Positions 45,593 to 58,700 of a stretch of DNA of 64,000 bases are shown here, one piece after another. Numbering within the stretch: the first letter of the stretch is position 1; each line of letters starts with the position of its first letter. Source of the stretch: Blastomyces gilchristii SLH14081 (taxonomy: Eukaryota > Ascomycota > Eurotiomycetes > Onygenales > Ajellomycetaceae); the NCBI RefSeq assembly GCF_000003855.2, contig NW_003101674.1, positions 796,734 to 860,733 of the forward strand, in the 5' to 3' direction. A program made the position numbers and the translations under genes. The notes beneath the pieces are model-generated. The model saw only the letters and a program-made list of their open reading frames with translations, was not told the origin of the DNA and did no database searches.

Positions 45593-46340
45593 TATATTTT
45601 CAGTTATATTTTAGAATAGAATAGCTAGATTAATACTTAATCTTACCTGTTTGTGCATGAAGAGAAATTCAATGTAATGAGTGTATACTATCTCAGATGA
45701 GCAGTCTGCTGCATATGCTAGTGCTAGTTTATTCTCTGATAATAGAGAATCCACCTGGGTACATTCTCTTGTTGAATAGTGTCAATGAATATCACTCCTA
45801 TAATATCCACTTCATGGTGGCTTTTGCAAGAGGAAAGCCGAGAGTGTTTCGCCCCTTTTTTTATGTATGTCGCTCTGGCGAGAGTCGCATATTATCATGT
45901 ACTCTTGAGTTAAATTGAGTGGTCAAAATTGGCCTTTAAAAAGTACAGTGTAAAATAAAGAACATATAAAGATATAAATGAGAGACCATATCATAATTAT
46001 TTCGCCTTGATTATCCACCCAGCCCATGATACTTCACAAATGACAGAAGAATTATAAAGAGATTTTGGGAAAAAGGATCTTACAATATTGAGTTATGTTA
46101 CAGTGAAATTGCGCATGCCAAGTGTTCCAGCCAGCTGCTGTTTGTATTTGACGAAGGAACTTGCGCCGAGATGGGTGCGAAGGGAACAAAATAAGTTAAA
46201 GAGGAAATGGGAAAGAAGGACGCCGTCCGAGAAAATATGTGGTAAGGAAAGCTAGTTCCTAAACGAAGTTGCGGGTTTGCTGGAGTTGCGATGGAAATGA
46301 AGACAAGTCCAAGAATTCTCAATTTCCCCTGCTACGTCGA

Positions 46341-48454
46341 TTACCATGCATTGACTTCGAAATTTTCCTGTACTCTGTTAGATTATCTTGTCCACAAATT
46401 TTTCGCCGGATTGAGCTCGGCTTACCTCTGAAAAGTATGTGGTCACAACGGTTCGATCCTGAAATTTCCTCCCCGCAAGCGCCTTTAGCGCTTTCGTGGC
46501 AGACTCGCTATTATCAAATTCAACATATATTTTGCCAACGCCCGCTGATTGTTTGTTATTCCCCGTTGGTCTTGGGACCTTTAGCTCCACGACTTCCCCG
46601 TATTTTGAGCACTCATCACGAACATCATCGCATATTTCTATAAGGGACATTAGTAAACAAGCGAAGCGGGGTCATACAATAAGAATAATTATCCAAATAC
46701 AGGGTTGCATACCTTCATAATCATCGTTGTCCATTAGCTCTTCAGTCGTTACCATGTTCAACAACTGAAGAACACGACTAGCTTCAATGTCCTGAGAAGT
46801 TGTTTTGGCATACATGGACATGGCATTAACGCCCATGTCGAGGCCAGCAGCTTGTGTGGTTCCAACACTTGCACGGACCACTTTGAGTCTCTTGTTCCCG
46901 AGTTCCATGCCATTCAAATTTTCAACAGCGATTTCTGTCGACGTCGGATCAAGGTACTCGCAAAACGCAATTCCCTAATACCAGTTAGAATTATATTGTA
47001 ACAGTTGAGAGTATTACGCTTACCCTAGATTCGCCCGTCTCGCTATCTTTTACAAGGATAAACGACTTAAGTTCTCCGAAAGAAACAAGGAGCATAGTGA
47101 CTGGTTCTTCCTCAATAAATGGTGGAATATTCGAGACACATATCTTGTTCGGGGAATCAGGGACTACGTTAGATACAACGCCCTCCTGCTGGGGCTCCTC
47201 TTCCACTGCAGATGGAAGTATGTAATCCTTAGGTCGACGTATTGAGAGTCCTTGGCTTGGCCCGTCGACATCTCCGTTCGATGTATCCATTTCGCCACTA
47301 TCCTCCATTGTAATACCATCAAAAGCCAGTGCAACAGTAGTATCCGCAGCATTTCGGAACTCAAGTAGAGCGAAAGTCTTATCTCTGGATAGTTGCGCGG
47401 ACAAGCATGGATCGACCCCTTTGATGACATTAAGACCATTCAGTTGGAGATTGAAGAACTGCACCAATCTCTCCTCTGTAGCCGATGGCGGGAGATTATG
47501 AACAAAAAGACGCTTCGCTTGGCGAGAGTTTGAGGGTTTTAGGACAGTGTTAGTAGATGAACCAGGAGCAGTAATGGTAGTAGGTGGGTGAATGAAAGCT
47601 TGCAGCCGGCTGGGGTCGACTGCCTGCTGCCGCGGTGCACCTGGAAGAGGAAACATGCCTGCAGGTAACGTTAGGTAAAAGCTCAAATGGGCATGATATC
47701 ATTACAATTTTCAACTCACCGGAGAGCTTCGCCTGCTCTGCCGTTACATGTTCATAACCAGGCGGTTTGATATCCCACTGCGTCAGTCGACGTTTCCGCT
47801 CAAGAATCGGAACAACGTCCGTCAAATCTGGCGTGGGTTCTCTCTTCTTTGGCGGTGGGCTCGCGCTTCTCTTCCGCTCCCTACCCCCGCCCAAAGCATC
47901 GCGATCTCGACCTCTACCTCCTCGCGACCGGTCATCAGGCATGTCTCTGTCACGTCGAGATCTCTCATCATCGTCTCTTCTATGATCACGTCGTCTCTCG
48001 CTTCGGTCTCTATCCCATTCTCTCTCATCCCTTCGACCTGAATATCTGTCCTCCCGCTCTCTTGCGCGATAGTCACGACTGGAAGAGTACAAGTCCGGTT
48101 CCTGCTCGCGCCGCCCCGACCTCGACCCATGTTGAGGAGATCTTGATCTTCTTCTTTCTCTCTCCCGTCTATCACTACGATCGCCACGGCTACTGCGATC
48201 ACTACGGTCTTTTCTATCCTCTCGATCAGAGCGAGCGCCACCCTAGCAAAATATAACGTATAAGCAGAGCACAGGAACAGGTTCGTAATGGATCAAAGGT
48301 TAAACAAAAGGAGTTATCGCGGTAACATACGTAATAGTCTCGCGATCGCCCAGAGTCTATGAATTGTCACAGGTCAGCTATGTTACCGCTCAGAGGAGGT
48401 CACTCCAAGTAAGCCCCTATTCTTACCTCTAGTTACGTAGCTATCCCCGTTCAT
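46341..48454 (-). CDS. U2AF large subunit (U2AF65 / Prp2 homologue)
   Basis: Seven exons on the minus strand (48454-48427, 48356-48331, 48242-47720, 47658-47024, 46974-46713, 46637-46426, 46367-46341) give 570 aa. An N-terminal RS domain (about residues 10-140) is followed by the U2AF35-binding and SF1-side linker (LTQWDIKPPGYEHVTAEQA, LSGMFPLPGAPRQ). RRM1 starts near 242 (RLFVHNLPP), RRM2 near 365 (KICVSNIPP), and the UHM lies at about 470-565 (RVLQLLNMV, GVGKIYVEF, YFSEENFEVNAW). It recognises the polypyrimidine tract in early spliceosome assembly. The first two exons are tiny (28 and 26 nt). All junctions keep frame. It faces Ogg1 head-to-head. Confidence 0.95.
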
Positions 48455-48769
48455 CTTGTTCAATTCGACCGAGCACAGGTGGAAGGATGTCCAAGTCAAG
48501 GCAGAACCCACAATGTAGCTTGGAAATATCAGGCACCTGGCGCTGATTTGTACTGCTCCGAGACTGAACAGAAGGCAATGGCTAGCAATGGTTTGGTAGT
48601 GGATGGTTGCTCAGCGCGCTGCCGATATAAAAAGTTGAAAAATAGGCATGGAAGAAAGAGCCGTCGACCGCTGAAAAGGGCTTGGCGCGATTATGCCAGC
48701 CAGATCAAAAGTCACGTGCTGTAGGTGGCAACACGGCTCAGGGACGTAGAATCCACCGTAGCGACGACC
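48455..48769. promoter_or_regulatory. Divergent promoter of U2AF65 and Ogg1
   Basis: 315 bp between two start codons pointing away from each other. It contains a CACGTG-containing segment (agtcacgtgctg, near 48713). No TATA box is obvious. Both genes presumably depend on this short region. Confidence 0.45.
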
Positions 48770-50270
48770 ATGAATGACCCTGGGCTTATTGATATCCTCG
48801 TCGCTATGTCAATTGGTGCTTTTTCTGAATGGCGAAAGCTGCCAATAAGTTTGACTGAGCTCTGCATCAATACCACTCTCCGCTGTGGACAATCATTTCG
48901 GTGAGAAACCTCTCCGAATCCCCATTATCAAAAGCAACAAGGTACGGACTGGACTAACAAAAACTGTTCTACGAGCAACTTAGATGGCAGAAGTCCGGAG
49001 ACAACGAATGGAGCTGCGCCCTTTACGGTCGCATTGTGACTCTGCGACAGGACCCCACCCATCTCCATTATCGGTCATATTTTCCCCCAGCTCCACCTGC
49101 ATTACCGACTCCCGCATCATCCGTACCGGCATCTAGAAGAGAAGCATCTTGTGAGAAGGTTGATGATACAGAAGCATTGATCAACAACTACTTCAACTTG
49201 GACTTGAATCTTACGGGCCTGTATGAACAATGGTCGACTGCAGATCAAAATTTCAAGAAGAAAGCTCCCCAGTTCACTGGTATCCGTATCTTACGACAGG
49301 ATGCTTGGGAGGCGCTTATTTCGTTTATCTGCAGTAGCAATAACAATATAGCGCGAATCTCACAGATGGTATGTGTTTATCTCAGCAGTTGGTACATACA
49401 TTGATCCCCCTTCTAACTAACACTATCATTTTTGCCCATTTAGGTAGAAAAACTATGCTTGAACTATGGACCACTAATCGGATACATAGACAAGAAACCG
49501 TATCATGATTTCCCACCTCCTAATGCACTGGTAGGTCGCGATGTGGAATCTCGTCTCCGCGAGCTTGGATTCGGATATCGGGCAAAGTATATCTACCAAA
49601 CTGCGCTCATTGTCGCCAATCGTGAGGAGGGTTGGTTAAATTCTCTCCGCAACCCTGAGTCTCCGTCGTTTGGCGCAAACCCGGCGCCTGCAGGAGAAAT
49701 GACAGAAGGGGGTAGAGATGGCTATCGAAAAGCTCATGAATTGCTCCTTGAGCTTCAGGGGGTTGGCCCAAAAGTCGCAGATTGTGCATGCCTTATGGGT
49801 TTGGGATGGGGAGAGGCCGTCCCAGTCGATACTCACGGTAAGCTCCCGATGTCCATTTTACCACCTCACACATCCGTTTTTTATTTACTTATAAGTTATT
49901 CTATATAGTGTGGCAAATTGCACAGCGTGATTATAAGTTTGGTAAAGGAAAGCATAAAAGCTTAACCAAAGCTACATACGATGCTGTGGGCAATCATTTT
50001 CGCAACCTCTGGGGGAAAGAGGCTGGCTGGGCCCATAGCGTCTTATTCACGGCAGATTTGAAAACGTTTTCGGAACGCCTAGTACCCAAGGTTGGAGTTG
50101 ATATGAAAAATGTCACAAAGGAGCACGGCATAAAGACAGAGACGACATCGCATATTTCAGTAAAGAGAGAAATATCTCACGAGTTTGAGGAAACAAAAGT
50201 ACAGCTTGAAGAGGTGGAAACTGAATTAAAATCTGTTACGAAGAAACGACGAACCCGACGGGGCCGATGA
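48770..50270 (+). CDS. ogg1: 8-oxoguanine DNA glycosylase/AP lyase
   Basis: Four exons (48770-48900, 48984-49368, 49444-49837, 49909-50270) give 423 aa. Motifs in order: [35 protein letters not shown]; the HhH-GPD core [20 protein letters not shown] with catalytic Lys282; [15 protein letters not shown] with Asp301. These match the Lys and Asp of human OGG1. It removes 8-oxoG opposite C in nuclear, and perhaps mitochondrial, DNA. A basic Lys/Arg-rich C-terminus (KKRRTRRGR) is a likely nuclear localisation signal. An internal ATG at codon 13 ([10 protein letters not shown]) is an alternative start. The last intron interrupts the active-site loop just after VDT-H. Confidence 0.95.
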
Positions 50271-51186
50271 ATCTTCTTGCCAATGGAAACTAGGATAGCC
50301 TATTTATCCTTCAGCCTCAAAACTTGGCCTGACATATTAGACTACCCAATATCCCCCCAGTTTCAGTGAGCTCTGAGTACAGCCGCTGTTCCGTATTTGT
50401 GCCTCGACACATCACGTTTCGACGACGAAGTTCAACTAGAACGCGGGTGGAAATATTCACACCCAAATCTATCCACTACCACTCAGATACGATGTCACGG
50501 TTTTGCCAGATCCAGCTTTGCCACAGACAGAAGTCCCTCCTAGACGCTTCAGAGCGTGTTGCATCTAGGAATTATCCCACAGTTAAACAAGTTGAGTATC
50601 CCCAATAGTATGTAGCATCTTGCCTAGGCACTCTGAAGAGGAAGATTAACACTGCTGGCTCTTTAAGCACTTTTCATGACCGCTGCAGTTGAACATGGTT
50701 TGACGAAGCTGGATAAAATGAAACCACCAAGAAGTCATAGGTTAGCCGTGATGTTCAATCATCTGACCAGGTAGTGATGCTGGCCATTTTATTCGGCTTT
50801 AGGTTATTCAATAATGAAGATGAAGTAGGTAGTCATTTTTGCTTTATAGGGGCTGTATTTACGGCAGCAATGGAGTAACAAGTGGGCGCAAGAATAGATA
50901 TAGTTCGAGAAAGAAAGGCTATAGTACATCTCATCACCTGAAATAAGAAATGTGAATGAACCGTGTGCTCTCAATTGTTCAGTGTCCTCATCGGACACAT
51001 TAGGCAGAATAGCTTCGGCAGTCAATTTTGTATTAGAGTGTAAAAAACTCACGACAGTGGGACCCGTCGGGGACTATGCTTGGTTTACCAACGGAAAATG
51101 AGAGCGTGTAGTGCAATTAATCAGAAATATTGTACAAATCCGCAACGAGCCCCGAACTACTTCTGTAAAATAACATGACATTGTTC
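50271..51186. other. Intergenic stretch
   Basis: About 900 bp between the converging 3' ends of Ogg1 and the small basic-protein gene. No feature supported. Confidence 0.45.
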
Positions 51187-51718
51187 CTATATGGAAGTTT
51201 GTTCTAGCTTATTCGCTCTGGACAAGCCTAAAAGAGATACATCGAACGATTGCTGTTGCGGATGCGGCTGCTGCGGTGGGTAATATTTGTGTGTTGGCGG
51301 GATGGGTTCCCAGTCCATTTGATTTGGGCTATGCGGGGGTTGGAGCGTTTCGAGATACTGGTTGAGAAGATTGAGTTCCTCCGTGACAATTCTTTTGCGT
51401 TGGAGGAGAACGCTGTACACGTGTGGAGGTAGGTGGCGATTGACCATTTGTAAATGGTCGGGCACGGAAATAGAGTCTGTTCTGTCGATGGGACTATGCT
51501 GGTCGTTAGAAGTCTCTGTCGAATGGGTTGAAGAATTTTGCGTCTGGTTGCGGCGGCGCCGTCGCCGACGAGGTTGTCGTTCTGAAACGAACCCCTGAGA
51601 GCTTCCCCGGTTTTGTGGGAGCTGATATTCATGTTAGCAGTCTTCTCCATTCTCAGGCAGCGAGGTAGAAAAGAAAAAGGCTTCTGCTCCACCGGAATAT
51701 CCATACCTTGCTCTTCAT
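51187..51718 (-). CDS. Small basic/Gln-rich protein, unknown function
   Basis: Two exons on the minus strand (51718-51707 and 51621-51187) give 148 aa starting MKSK|LPQNRG. The intron (51706-51622) has gtatgg, a tgctaac branch site and atatcag. Exon 1 is only 12 nt. Features: an Arg run (RQPRRRRRR, near residue 20) that could be a nuclear signal; a central helical part (VPDHLQMVNRHLPPHVYSVL, then VTEELNLLNQYLETL); and a Pro/Gln tail (PPQQPHPQQQ). No known family. It is co-oriented with, and 331 bp downstream of, the Zn2Cys6 factor gene. Confidence 0.6.
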
Positions 51719-52049
51719 TTTGGTGGCTCTGCTTTATTGCATCCAAATAGTTAAACACAGTTCCTGAGATAACGGGATAACACTTTCGTAGGATCTGACA
51801 GGGTCATATATATAGAAAGTCAGCTCCTGGGTAGATGTACAGAATTCACGACAGAGAGTCCCGCTACCAACGACTGGGACAATCGAGTATGCCCACCTAT
51901 GCTCTCATTTGGTGCGATAGCAAGCATCTGGCCGTGTGATGTTTCATTTAGACCTTCTACAAGGCTCTGGAGACATGAAAATGGGGTTCTCGCCTCATAG
52001 TCGAATTTCTTCAACGGGCAGGAATATTTCCAGTCGCTTCATTCAACTC
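51719..52049. other. Intergenic spacer
   Basis: 331 bp between two co-oriented minus-strand genes. It must hold the 3' UTR of the transcription factor and the promoter of the small gene. A tatatata tract lies at about 51810. Confidence 0.4.
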
Positions 52050-54721
52050 TCATCCCTTTGGTAACAATTGAACGCGGTACTCCGTCGCCCATCCAAGGTC
52101 ATTCTCTATTCCTCTAAGCAGCTGCAGAATAGTCCTGCGCTCTCGAGGTTCTGTGAGACACTGACCAGCCACGAACAAAGGCTGCACGGAATGGATACGC
52201 ACCGAAGCTTCCGGTCGAGACATAGAAATTCCACAAATTTCATGAGAATGGAATTTAATTTCGCTCTCGATGGACCGATATGACTTGAGCTTACTTGCCA
52301 TCATATGCCCTTTCGCAGCAGACTCAGGAGGCTTATTGATGAGTAGGAGGATTCGTGCCATGTGATAATGCTGTATTGTGGATGCGCACATGGGCATACC
52401 GTACCACACTTCAGCCCACTGTAAAGGTTCATCATTCGGTCCTTGATGAAAAGAATGAGAACGTTCCATCCTTGAATAGGGCTTGAACGTATCTGGTAAT
52501 CCATCGTACCATCTACCCAGTTCAGTTTGAAGTCTATGCCATCGCTCAAAGGGAGTTTTCTGAGAAATACCAGTGGAAGACTCATCGAAGCAGTTTCCCC
52601 TAGCATCTAAAGTGTCGCCTGCAGCTGCGAAATTAACAACTTTCGAAAGGATCCAAATCAACGCATTTGATATCAGATCCTCATTCATGCCATCATCCCC
52701 TTCTGAATACCCCGAACTAGTTGTATTACTTGGGCGGACAAATCCATCGTTATCAAGAAGCAGACCAGCTTCAGTCCATAAGGCCACATCTTCCGTATTT
52801 AGCCTCGTCTGGCATTCGTTAATGACTATTCATTAGTTAGCATCATATCTTAAATTAGCGTAGCCATTCTTTCCTTCTTACATGCGGATAGGTAATCCTG
52901 ACGTGCAAAATTCCAAAACGTTGCCTTCCTTGCTTTGGAGAGTCTTGGTCCTCTGGCTATAGGAGAACCCGAGATCAGCATCAAACCAACTTCCGCAATG
53001 TCCAGCAGCGATTTAACCCCACTTGGCCGTCTATTCCATGAGGGTCCCTTTGCGCCGTGAAAGTCATACATAGATAAAATCGCGGTTGCTGCCATGAGTT
53101 CATCTGAATATGCGCTGGATAGTTGGATATCCGAACGCCTGAATCGTTTATGAAACCCCTCTGGATCATTATACAACTCTGCGGCTTGCCACTGCCCACG
53201 CGCTTCAAGATTGCCCAACGGCGTGCTTTTGCCATCGTGGCGTAAGGCTTCCATAAGAAGCTGCACGGCTTTGTCGTAATATTTTGTGCTGTAATAAGAC
53301 CACTCCACATTCTCTGCGTCAGGCCAGACTTCCATCATGGCTTGCCTTCTACTTACCCCTTCAACTATAGCCTTGTTGCCTTTGACCAGCTCTAGCTGCT
53401 TCGCTGCATACGCACAAGCGGCGTACTTCAGCAAGGGAACCGTGAGGGTTTTGACAGGAACATATGAAGAGAAGTAACTGCCCAAATCGAAAAGATCCAT
53501 CCTAGGCAACATGAGCAAAATGATAGCCCATTTACATTATGGGAATATATATATGAACCTACCATCGACCGGGAGCTTCTGAGAAATGACGCAACAGAAA
53601 TGCAATCTCATGATCAGATTCCACCTCTACCTCACCCTCTACTCTCAGCTCCACATATAAACCCCTTGATTCTGATGGTCCTGTAGCAACAAATGGTGAT
53701 TCGCTCTGGCCAAGAGGCGAACGAGGGCTACTCGGATGGATATGGGACGGTGCTAACGGATTCAGTAGAAAATTTATATTGTTATTCGGGGAACACATTG
53801 ATGTGGCTGGGGAGCGCGAAGAAACTGGTACGGTAGGGCCTATACTGTGTGAAGAAGGTATTAATGCCACCGAGGAATGCAGTTCTTGGTGCCTAGAGTA
53901 AATATCACTCGCAGTAGTATCCATATTCATTGGCGGGAGTAATGAACTAGACGGCGTCTCGTGGAGAGGACAGGCTTCCCTCGTTGCAGCTGCTGAGAGA
54001 GCCTCCAGCCCATGCGCTTGACCATCCAGGTGACGGCAGTCGCCATTAGTACCCCAATCCAGAACCTGCGGGCTGGGGACGGAAATGGTGGTTTCAGACG
54101 TTAATAAGGTATCGATTTCCTCCGTGCATGGATCGGAGTTGTCAACGAATGTAACTATTTGGAAAGGAGTCATTAACAGTGTCATCGAAGAAGTCTTTTA
54201 ATGTACTCATACGGCACACATTGGAACGCCGTCATATATTGATATATGTACGTGGACATACATGTGCATGCGCATAAGCCAGACAGCCACACTCCGTATA
54301 CGCACCTTGTTTTGGGATTTCCAGCCAAACACTGTCTGCTCCAAAGGTGTTTTTATATGAGTAAAATCTACCCAATGCACTACGGTCACTATTTCCACTA
54401 TCTCCCAGGGCTGTTCCAGCCCTGTTCATCGATGTATTCTGCTGGTGGCGGAAAACAATGCCCTCACTTTGCCGACATTCACGCCTGGACTTCCGACACT
54501 GCGAGCATTGTGGCCTTTGCTCGTCGCATTTCACCTTTCGGGTTCGACATGTGAGACTAGTGGTGACCGGAGAACATTCGAGTTAGTAGGCAAAATATCC
54601 TTAAGAGTCGCCGCAGCATACGAAATCAGAGTGTTTCCGGCAAGGGGATATGACTGAAGGGGGTACGAGGGTGGAATTATATCGGAATTGGAGTTACTTA
54701 CCAGCCAGTTCTTGAGCGCAT
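52050..54721 (-). CDS. Zn2Cys6 fungal-type transcription factor
   Basis: Five exons on the minus strand (54721-54702, 54556-54306, 54154-53563, 53501-52882, 52825-52050) give 752 aa. The binuclear cluster is complete and in standard spacing: C7, C10, C17, C24, C27, C34 (C-x2-C-x6-C-x6-C-x2-C-x6-C). The first Cys codon is split by intron 1. A Ser/Pro-rich linker (about 90-280) leads to the fungal-specific TF homology region (DLFDLGSYFSSYVPVKTLTV near 290, then AACAYAAKQL, ACKKERM-type helices, LNTEDVALWTEAGLLLDNDG) that continues to GIENDLGWATEYRVQLLPKG. A nuclear DNA-binding regulator; target genes cannot be inferred. It lies upstream of Rax2 in the same orientation. Confidence 0.92.
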
Positions 54722-55749
54722 CCTGGGCTATTTACGCTCAACTGAACCTGCTAGTGTTTCCCAGTCCCTTTTATTAAAGATTTAATTCTATGGACGGTTG
54801 CAGCGGTTGGAGGCAGAGAGCGAGATCCATAATTTTTCCTTGCCCATGCAGGGGCGGGGGGGGCCTAGCAAAAGAAGGAATGGTGGGGACGGATTGCCGC
54901 CTTTGTGAGTCTCTCTGGCTTCGAAATATAATAGTCCCAGACATTTATCACAATTACGTGGAATTTCAGTAGGAATCATGAAAAGTCTGGGGCGCGTTAC
55001 CGTCTACATTATTCTATGAGAACTACTCGGGACTTTCTATATAATTGGCTGCTCCTGATGTGATCCCTGAGCCTTCACCTCTCAAGCAGGGCTGATTTGG
55101 ACCTTTAAACATTTCACGGATCTGTCCACTGGTCCTTCTTAGATAATGATTAGCTACTAATTTTTTGTCGAGTTACTAGAGTAGAAATGTCGACAAAATT
55201 TCCACGCCGTGAGCTCGTCACCCCGGTGTCTTGAAACATTATCATCGACGGAGAGGAAAATGGAAAAGGAAAAAAGAAATGAGAATTGCCTAGAAGGGTG
55301 GATATCATCAATAGCATGTGGAACATGTGGTAGGGAAGCCAGTAGCAAATAAATCGTGTTGTCCAGGTGATTATAAAATTAGTTCCGTCATAAAGGAGAA
55401 TATGCGACACGGGTGAGAGGATATAGCTATATCCTAATACTGGTTATACCTTGCCGCTGATCTGGTAAAGGAAATATGCAACGTCCGAAAATGACGTATG
55501 TTGCCAAATATCGCGTTGGGAACTAGAGATATAGAGATCGTTCAACGTCCCCACAAACAGAGCAAAATGAAGAAGGGCTAAAAGGTAAGAAAGAAATGAA
55601 TACGAAAGTAAACGAAAAAAACGCCATTAAACCGCTCGAAAGGGTATGTTCCTTCCCCCCAGACGCCATACCATATGAAACTGGAAATACAAAACATGTC
55701 AAAAAATCGAAAAACGTTATAAATTCCGACAAAAGCTGAGAGTGGTGAC
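54722..55749. other. Intergenic stretch
   Basis: About 1 kb between the 3' end of Rax2 and the start of the transcription factor, both minus. It includes the transcription factor promoter. A GC-run (ggggcggggggggcc) lies near 54851. No gene supported. Confidence 0.4.
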
Positions 55750-58700
55750 TCATATGGCTGGTACCCCTGATGTTCGTTGTCTGAGGGAATCTAATAGATG
55801 TTCAGGAGGGACTCGTTGAAGATCCGGTCGTCGATCTGTGCCTCGTGGTGCAGTGACATAACCTTGCCGGTGACGCTGGATGCGATTCAGGATGATTCCG
55901 ATTAAAACAATCAAGAATACACAACCAAGAGCGATACAGAACGACACTAGAATAACTATTCCTTTGGAACGTGGTCGGCCTGTAAGGGTATGTGTTAGCT
56001 CGGGACTTCTAATAGTAGCTTGTGTCTTTAGTGTAAATTGTAAAATACTTACGACTACCTCTAAATGTATTTTTATTTTCTGAGAATAGTTCTGCAACAG
56101 TGCCTGGTTGACCGTCCGCCGTTGTGGTTAGGATGAATGGCGTTAAAGTAGTTCCATCGTAGAGTGCGGCAGACGAGTTGCCAAAGCCTGGGATTTGGAG
56201 TTGACCAGAAACGAGGAGTACTTGGTCCCTATCAAGCACCTCGGTTTCATCATGTTCTCCTCTTATACCCATGACCTGGATTCCTTGTATTTTAGTTTCT
56301 CTCCCAAAAATTGCGCCTGTTGAGTGGAATTTCGAGCCATCGTAGAAAACTAGGAAAGGAGAGCCATCACCTGACTTTCCAGCAACCCAAAAGCGGGAAC
56401 CATCCTCTCTGGAAAGCCCAAAGGCCGTAATGGGGCCCGGAATAGCCTCAGACGATGCACCGTCAATTGAAGACCAAGTTCGCAATTCCGCATCGTAGAT
56501 AGCCAAAGTTGTCGCGTTATTTCCAACTGTGAATGCCCCCGCAGCAATGAGTTTATCTTTCGTAGCCCATTCTAGAACAAATACAGTACCTCTGATCTCA
56601 TCACCCAGCCGGGTCCAGTGATTAGAAGCTGGTTGGAAATTGCAGACGCTCGGACAAGGTAGCCCGCCAGCTGATTGGAATTGACCGCCGACAAATATAT
56701 CGTCAGATTCTGGACGTGGGGCGATAGAGTTTACAATGACGGTGTCGCCTTCAAGAGCAGGGGGTTGACGTGAGTATTTCGAATTTTTGAGATCATAAGC
56801 GATTATGCCGTCTATATCGGATGCGTAAATGCGACCTTTAACAATGCCGCCTGCAAATAGCGTGTCTCCACTCAGGCCCATCGTCAGGAAAATCGATTCC
56901 GTATCAATGCCAGGTCCAGCCCCACTGACAGCATCATTGTTTGCTCCATCAAGGAAAATAAGGTTCTCAATGGCGTCACCAGTTCCTCCAATAGCCGAGA
57001 AGTGACCGCCCAATACGGTGAGATTACGGCCTGAGCGAGTGTAGAACAGTCCTGTAATAACACCATCAGCATTTTGCAAAGCGGTGACTCTCTTTTGTAG
57101 CGATGATTTCTCTCCTATTGGCTGAATGTTAGCAGGAAGAGGCTGGAGGCCAAGACCATCATCGCCGTCTGTCAATGCGACAGCGTCGTGTGAGGCGAGT
57201 CCTTCTGATATAAGGTTGCCAGAGAAAAGCGTAGTGGCATTCCTGACCGTAATTGATGCGGTTAGCACCCCATTAAACACTTGTTGGCTGACGTCGAGAT
57301 TCGGCAACCAATTTCTTCTCGAGGGGATCCAGACTGCGAAGCCTGGAGCTCGTTTTGAACGGTGGTGATCAAATGTAAGGATCCGAGTAAAGCTTCCACT
57401 GAATCCAACAGCAATTTCTGGCCCGTCATCTGTCAGATTGACAGAAAATTGTACTATAGACTCCACAAGACCATCTACACCAGCCCCAAGAGGGCTCCAA
57501 GTCTTCTGCGACAGTGAATATGACGCGACATTCATCAGCCTGCTTTCGCTATCGCCAGCTTCACCACTACCCGATGTGGCAGAGAAACTGCCCCCAACGA
57601 AAAGCGTATCATCGAGTAGTAGCATAGCATTCACCGGGGAATTCAGGCCACCATCTGGTAAAGATGAGGGCTTTCCATTTGTGAACGACATGATGTTTTT
57701 GAATGTGGGGCTGGAGAAGTCTCCGCCGACAAAAATAGTATCATTATCGCTAGCTAGGGTTTTTATTGCTGCATCGGGTTCGAGATCAGTTCCCGCTTTA
57801 TTTAGGCCGGATTTGGAAAAGTCGGAATTAATTTCTTCATGGCTCGGATCAAATTCAAACAGGCCATTGAGTCCTCCAGTTGATGATATGAGTTGGAATC
57901 GAACGCGAGAGGCAACAACAGTAATATCTTCTTGACCAGCTTTTGGTGTCAGCGTCACGGATGCTTGAAAGTTGCTGCTACTGGCATCAACAAAGCCAAG
58001 ATATATTTCATCATATTTGTCAAAATTGTTCGTCTGGGCTATCGAGCTCTCAATCTGCTGGTTGCCATTGGATGAGAAGGTCGCGGTAACAGTCACGGTT
58101 CCACGGGAGTCGCAGGTATTATCAGCAACACATCCAGGAGTGAAAACAGTCACTGAATAGTTTCCTGATTCCTTCAAGTCTGCCTCGAAGGTCACTGATG
58201 TCGAGGTCTGATCTGTCGATGCAACCTTGGCTGTTAAATAGTCGGACGAGCTCTGAAGAGATGGCGTAACCGCCCAGCTTCCTGTCGGGCTCGCTCTGGA
58301 TCGGGTAGTGATTCCAGCACATGTGGGCTCGTTGAAATCGTCGATGGCATGAGTATAAATATCTAAAGCAACGTTAACTTGGCATTGATTACACAAGCAT
58401 CTTGAAGATAGCATACCATCCTGAAAAAGTTCCACACTATCAAAGCCTCCACCTGCACCATACCAGTCAGAAATATCGAGCTGGAAACCGTTCATGCCAA
58501 CTACATTAACGAATTTGAAATCGCGAAAATCCTCCGAGGGATCGTCTGAAAGCGGACATCTAGCATCACAAGCCATAACATTACCAGTGGCGGGATCGGT
58601 GTAGGTCATGTTCAGTATTCCATTGTCAGGCACTGTTGTAAAGCGGAATGTTTTTGTTCCTCGCCCTTCTAAACGTGCATTGCGTATCCTTAGTTTTGTT

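Larger units (their letters stand above)
44162..46340. repeat. AT-rich repeat region containing a CpG-free tract
   Basis: About 2.2 kb with a TA microsatellite at its left end. No CG dinucleotide occurs from 44596 to 45838 (1,243 bp), whereas sequence on both sides has normal CpG. It contains MITE B (45044-45426) and an inverted repeat around it. ORFs here (44473-44853 and others) are not gene-like. The base pattern suggests old repeat DNA that has lost CpG by C-to-T change. Confidence 0.7.

Noticed and set aside
47822..48256. Long ORFs opposite the U2AF65 RS domain
   Set aside because: By-products of the Arg/Ser repeat; the spliced U2AF65 model accounts for this exon.
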